Source: Plantactinospora endophytica
Lineage (GTDB): Bacteria > Actinomycetota > Actinomycetes > Mycobacteriales > Micromonosporaceae
Assembly (NCBI RefSeq): GCF_016862915.1
Contig: NZ_BONW01000020.1
Span: 1-46,343 of the forward strand
DNA: 46,343 nucleotides
Reading direction: 5' to 3'
Shown here: in pieces, positions 44,514 to 46,343 of the stretch
How positions within the stretch are numbered: the first letter of the stretch is position 1
How the letters are laid out: every line of letters starts with the position of its first letter
Program-made: the position numbers and the translations under genes
The notes under the pieces: generated by a model
What the model saw: only the letters and a program-made list of their open reading frames with translations
Databases searched by the model: none
Told to the model about the DNA's origin: nothing

Positions 44514-45983
44514 ATGCAGACAGTCGGAAACACCGGAGGGCCGGCCCGGCTCGACCCGGTGGCCCAGGTGGTCGACGGGCAGGTCGGCGACAGCGCCGAC
44601 GGGGCGTACTTCGACTCGGTGGACCCGTGGACCCAGCGGCCGTGGGCCCGGGTCGCCAGGGCGGGTCGGGCGGACGTCGCGGCGGCGGTGGCGGCGGCCC
44701 GGCGGGCCTTCGACGCCGGCCCGTGGCCCCGGATGCCGCAGCGCGAACGCTCCGCCGTGCTGCACCGGCTCGCCGACCTGATGGAGTCGCACGCCGAGGA
44801 ACTCGCCCGGCTGGACACCCGGGACATGGGCATGCCGGTGACCAACAGCCGGAACTGGAACCTGACCAGTGCGGTCAACCACTTCCGGTTCTTCGCCACG
44901 CACGCCCAGCAGTCGACGGCCAGCACCTACCCCGGGGACGACCGGCTGCACCAGTACCTGCGCTACGAGCCGGCCGGCGTCTTCGCCGCGATCGCACCTT
45001 GGAACTACCCGCTGAACCTGGGCGTCTGGAAGATCGCCCCGGCACTGGCCTACGGCAACACGGTGGTGCTGAAGCCGGCCGAGCAGTCGCCGGCCTCGGC
45101 CGCCCGGGTGGCCGAGCTGGCCCTGGAGGCGGGACTGCCGCCCGGGGTGCTCAACGTCGTACACGGCTTCGGGCCGGACTCCACCGGCGAGTGGCTGACC
45201 ACCGCGTCGGGGATCGACCGGATCACCTTCACCGGCGAGTCCCGTACCGGCGCGGTCATCGCGGCTGCGGCGGCCCGCTCGCTGGTCCCGGTCTCCCTGG
45301 AGTGCGGTGGCAAGGGCGCCAACCTGGTCTTCGCCGACGCCGACATGGACGTCGCGGTGGCCGGCTCGATCCGGGCGATCTACAGCAACTCCGGTCAGGT
45401 CTGCCTCTCCACCAGCCGGATCTACGTGCAACGGGCCGGGTACGACGAGTTCCTCGACCGGTTCGTCCGGGCCGCCGAGGCACTCCCGTACGGCGATCCG
45501 CACGATCCGGCCACGCACGTCGGCCCGCTCTCCAGTGCCGAGCACCACGCCAAGGTGACCGGCTATCTGGACTCGGTCGACGCCGACGGCGGCGAGCTGC
45601 GTACCGGTGGCGCGGTCGACGGGAGTCTGCTGGTCCGGCCCACCGTCGCGGTCGGGCTGGGGCCGGCGGCCCGGGTACTCCGGGAGGAGGTGTTCGGGCC
45701 GGTGGCGGTGGTCACCCCGTTCGACGACGAGGCCGAGGCGCTGCGGCTGGCCAACGACACGCCGTACGGCCTCTCCGCAGTGCTGTTCACCCGCGACCTG
45801 GGCCGGGCCCATCGGGTCGCCGCCAGGCTGCGGGCCGGCACGGTCTGGATCAACACCTTCGGGGTACGCGAGGCGCGGGCGCCGTTCGGTGGTTTCGGGC
45901 TCTCCGGGGTGGGTAGGGAGGGCGGCGACTTCAGCCGTGAGTTCTGCACCGAGCCGAAGACGGTGATCGCCGCCGTCGACTGA
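44514..45983 (+). CDS. Aldehyde dehydrogenase (NAD(P)+-dependent)
   Basis: 489 residues. The catalytic Cys297 (NSGQVCLSTS) and general base Glu263 (SLECGGKGANLV) are present, with the nucleotide loop FTGESRTG, PWNYPLN, KPAEQSP and the EEVFGPV motif. Closest in look to betaine-aldehyde, hydroxymuconic-semialdehyde and HpaE-type enzymes. It would oxidise an aldehyde to the acid. GGAGGTG lies 9 bases before the ATG. It is divergent from the keto-acid decarboxylase-like gene, and the pair resembles the mandelate pathway step benzoylformate to benzaldehyde to benzoate. Substrate is inferred only. Confidence 0.93.
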   Translation: MQTVGNTGGPARLDPVAQVVDGQVGDSADGAYFDSVDPWTQRPWARVARAGRADVAAAVAAARRAFDAGPWPRMPQRERSAVLHRLADLMESHAEELARLDTRDMGMPVTNSRNWNLTSAVNHFRFFATHAQQSTASTYPGDDRLHQYLRYEPAGVFAAIAPWNYPLNLGVWKIAPALAYGNTVVLKPAEQSPASAARVAELALEAGLPPGVLNVVHGFGPDSTGEWLTTASGIDRITFTGESRTGAVIAAAAARSLVPVSLECGGKGANLVFADADMDVAVAGSIRAIYSNSGQVCLSTSRIYVQRAGYDEFLDRFVRAAEALPYGDPHDPATHVGPLSSAEHHAKVTGYLDSVDADGGELRTGGAVDGSLLVRPTVAVGLGPAARVLREEVFGPVAVVTPFDDEAEALRLANDTPYGLSAVLFTRDLGRAHRVAARLRAGTVWINTFGVREARAPFGGFGLSGVGREGGDFSREFCTEPKTVIAAVD

Positions 45984-46225
45984 GTCGGGACGCGGTCACG
46001 GAGGGCCGCCGATAGAGTCGGATATTCCAGATTTACCCGCAGGAATTGTCGCCGCCGACACCCCGATTTGGCGTTGCCGGCCCCGCCGTGTAACTTTCTC
46101 TCCCGGCAGGGCACCGGGCAAGCCCGCGGAGCAACACCGCGGTGGCCGGCCTGCCAAACCCCGAACGATCGCGGCGGTAACCCGCTGCGTCCGTACGGGT
46201 GCACGACGGCTGGACGAAGCATGAC
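45984..46225. other. Gene-free stretch after the aldehyde dehydrogenase gene
   Basis: No convincing coding frame or RNA gene is seen. CCGCGG (46124-46129) and CCGCGG (46137-46142) could form a weak hairpin. The stretch is followed by a strong promoter, so it is probably the upstream region of a transcription unit beyond the window. Confidence 0.5.
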
Positions 46226-46303
46226 AAACCGGGAGACACGGTTTGACGAGGCGGAAACAGTCGGGTAAGGTATAAAACGCGCCGGACGGAAACGGAAGGC
46301 GCG
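46226..46303 (+). promoter_or_regulatory. Near-consensus promoter with flanking dyads, reading out of the window
   Basis: TTGACG (46243-46248) and TAAGGT (46266-46271) have the ideal 17-bp spacing. The inverted repeat AAACCG (46226-46231)/CGGTTT (46239-46244) overlaps the -35. Just downstream of the start point CGCGCC (46278-46283) pairs with GGCGCG (46298-46303). No coding frame opens before the window ends, so the product may be a stable RNA (rRNA operon or other non-coding RNA) or a gene with a long leader. Confidence 0.7.
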
Positions 46304-46343
46304 GACAGATAAGCCCCGGGTGGCTGGTTTCGGCTGGTTTTCT

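Overview
The window is very GC-rich, with GTG/TTG starts, clear GGAGG-type ribosome binding sites, TAnnnT promoters and several genes that appear leaderless. Gene content (ECF sigma factor with a CU044_5270-type partner, type VII secretion substrates, DUF4097/RHH pair, DUF1996, LacI-type GAGAGCGCTCTC operator) points to an actinomycete, most likely Micromonosporaceae. The genus is an inference; no rRNA or tRNA gene is present to confirm it.

Layout. (1) 1-8659: the right part of an iterative type I PKS locus related to PUFA/heterocyst-glycolipid/enediyne synthases. It holds the 3' end of an ACP-KR protein, a KS-AT-DH-PPTase protein, a free ACP, an alpha/beta hydrolase and a sulfotransferase, all on the + strand. 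The ACP/hydrolase/sulfotransferase trio resembles, as separate proteins, the ACP-ST-TE end of curacin-type synthases; this is the most interesting hypothesis here. (2) 8731-12512: an RHH regulator with palindromes over its own start, a DUF4097 partner and a secreted protein with cell-wall-binding repeats. (3) 12560-14788: a GNAT acetyltransferase behind a 16-codon leader ORF and hairpin under a WhiB7-like promoter, a DinB-like protein and a 100-aa basic protein. (4) 14840-17739: a five-gene minus-strand operon of type VII secretion type (YbaB, EspC-like, WXG-like, two paralogous membrane proteins). (5) 17913-22756: LysR, NhaA, a two-RCK membrane protein and DUF952. (6) 22943-28800: an ECF sigma factor with a membrane partner, a CYP152-type peroxygenase P450, an orphan molybdopterin oxidase subunit and a small Rho_N-like protein. 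(7) 28936-36205: a CaCA antiporter, small proteins, a lipoprotein, a PrmC-related methyltransferase convergent with and overlapping an NAD-dependent DNA ligase, and a CDF transporter. (8) 36273-38120: a LacI-type operator in front of secreted DUF1996 and DUF305 genes. (9) 38188-45983: an FbpABC-like transporter downstream of a benzoylformate-decarboxylase-like TPP enzyme, divergent from an aldehyde dehydrogenase; a keto-acid to aldehyde to acid pathway is plausible. (10) The right edge carries a near-consensus promoter firing out of the window.

A recurring structural feature is a set of degenerate short tandem repeats, different in sequence at each place, which start at or just inside the 3' ends of genes and fill the following spacer (about 10254, 22289, 22804, 28377, 28860, 30267, 37430, 40527, 42420). 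In several of them the stop codon lies inside a repeat unit.
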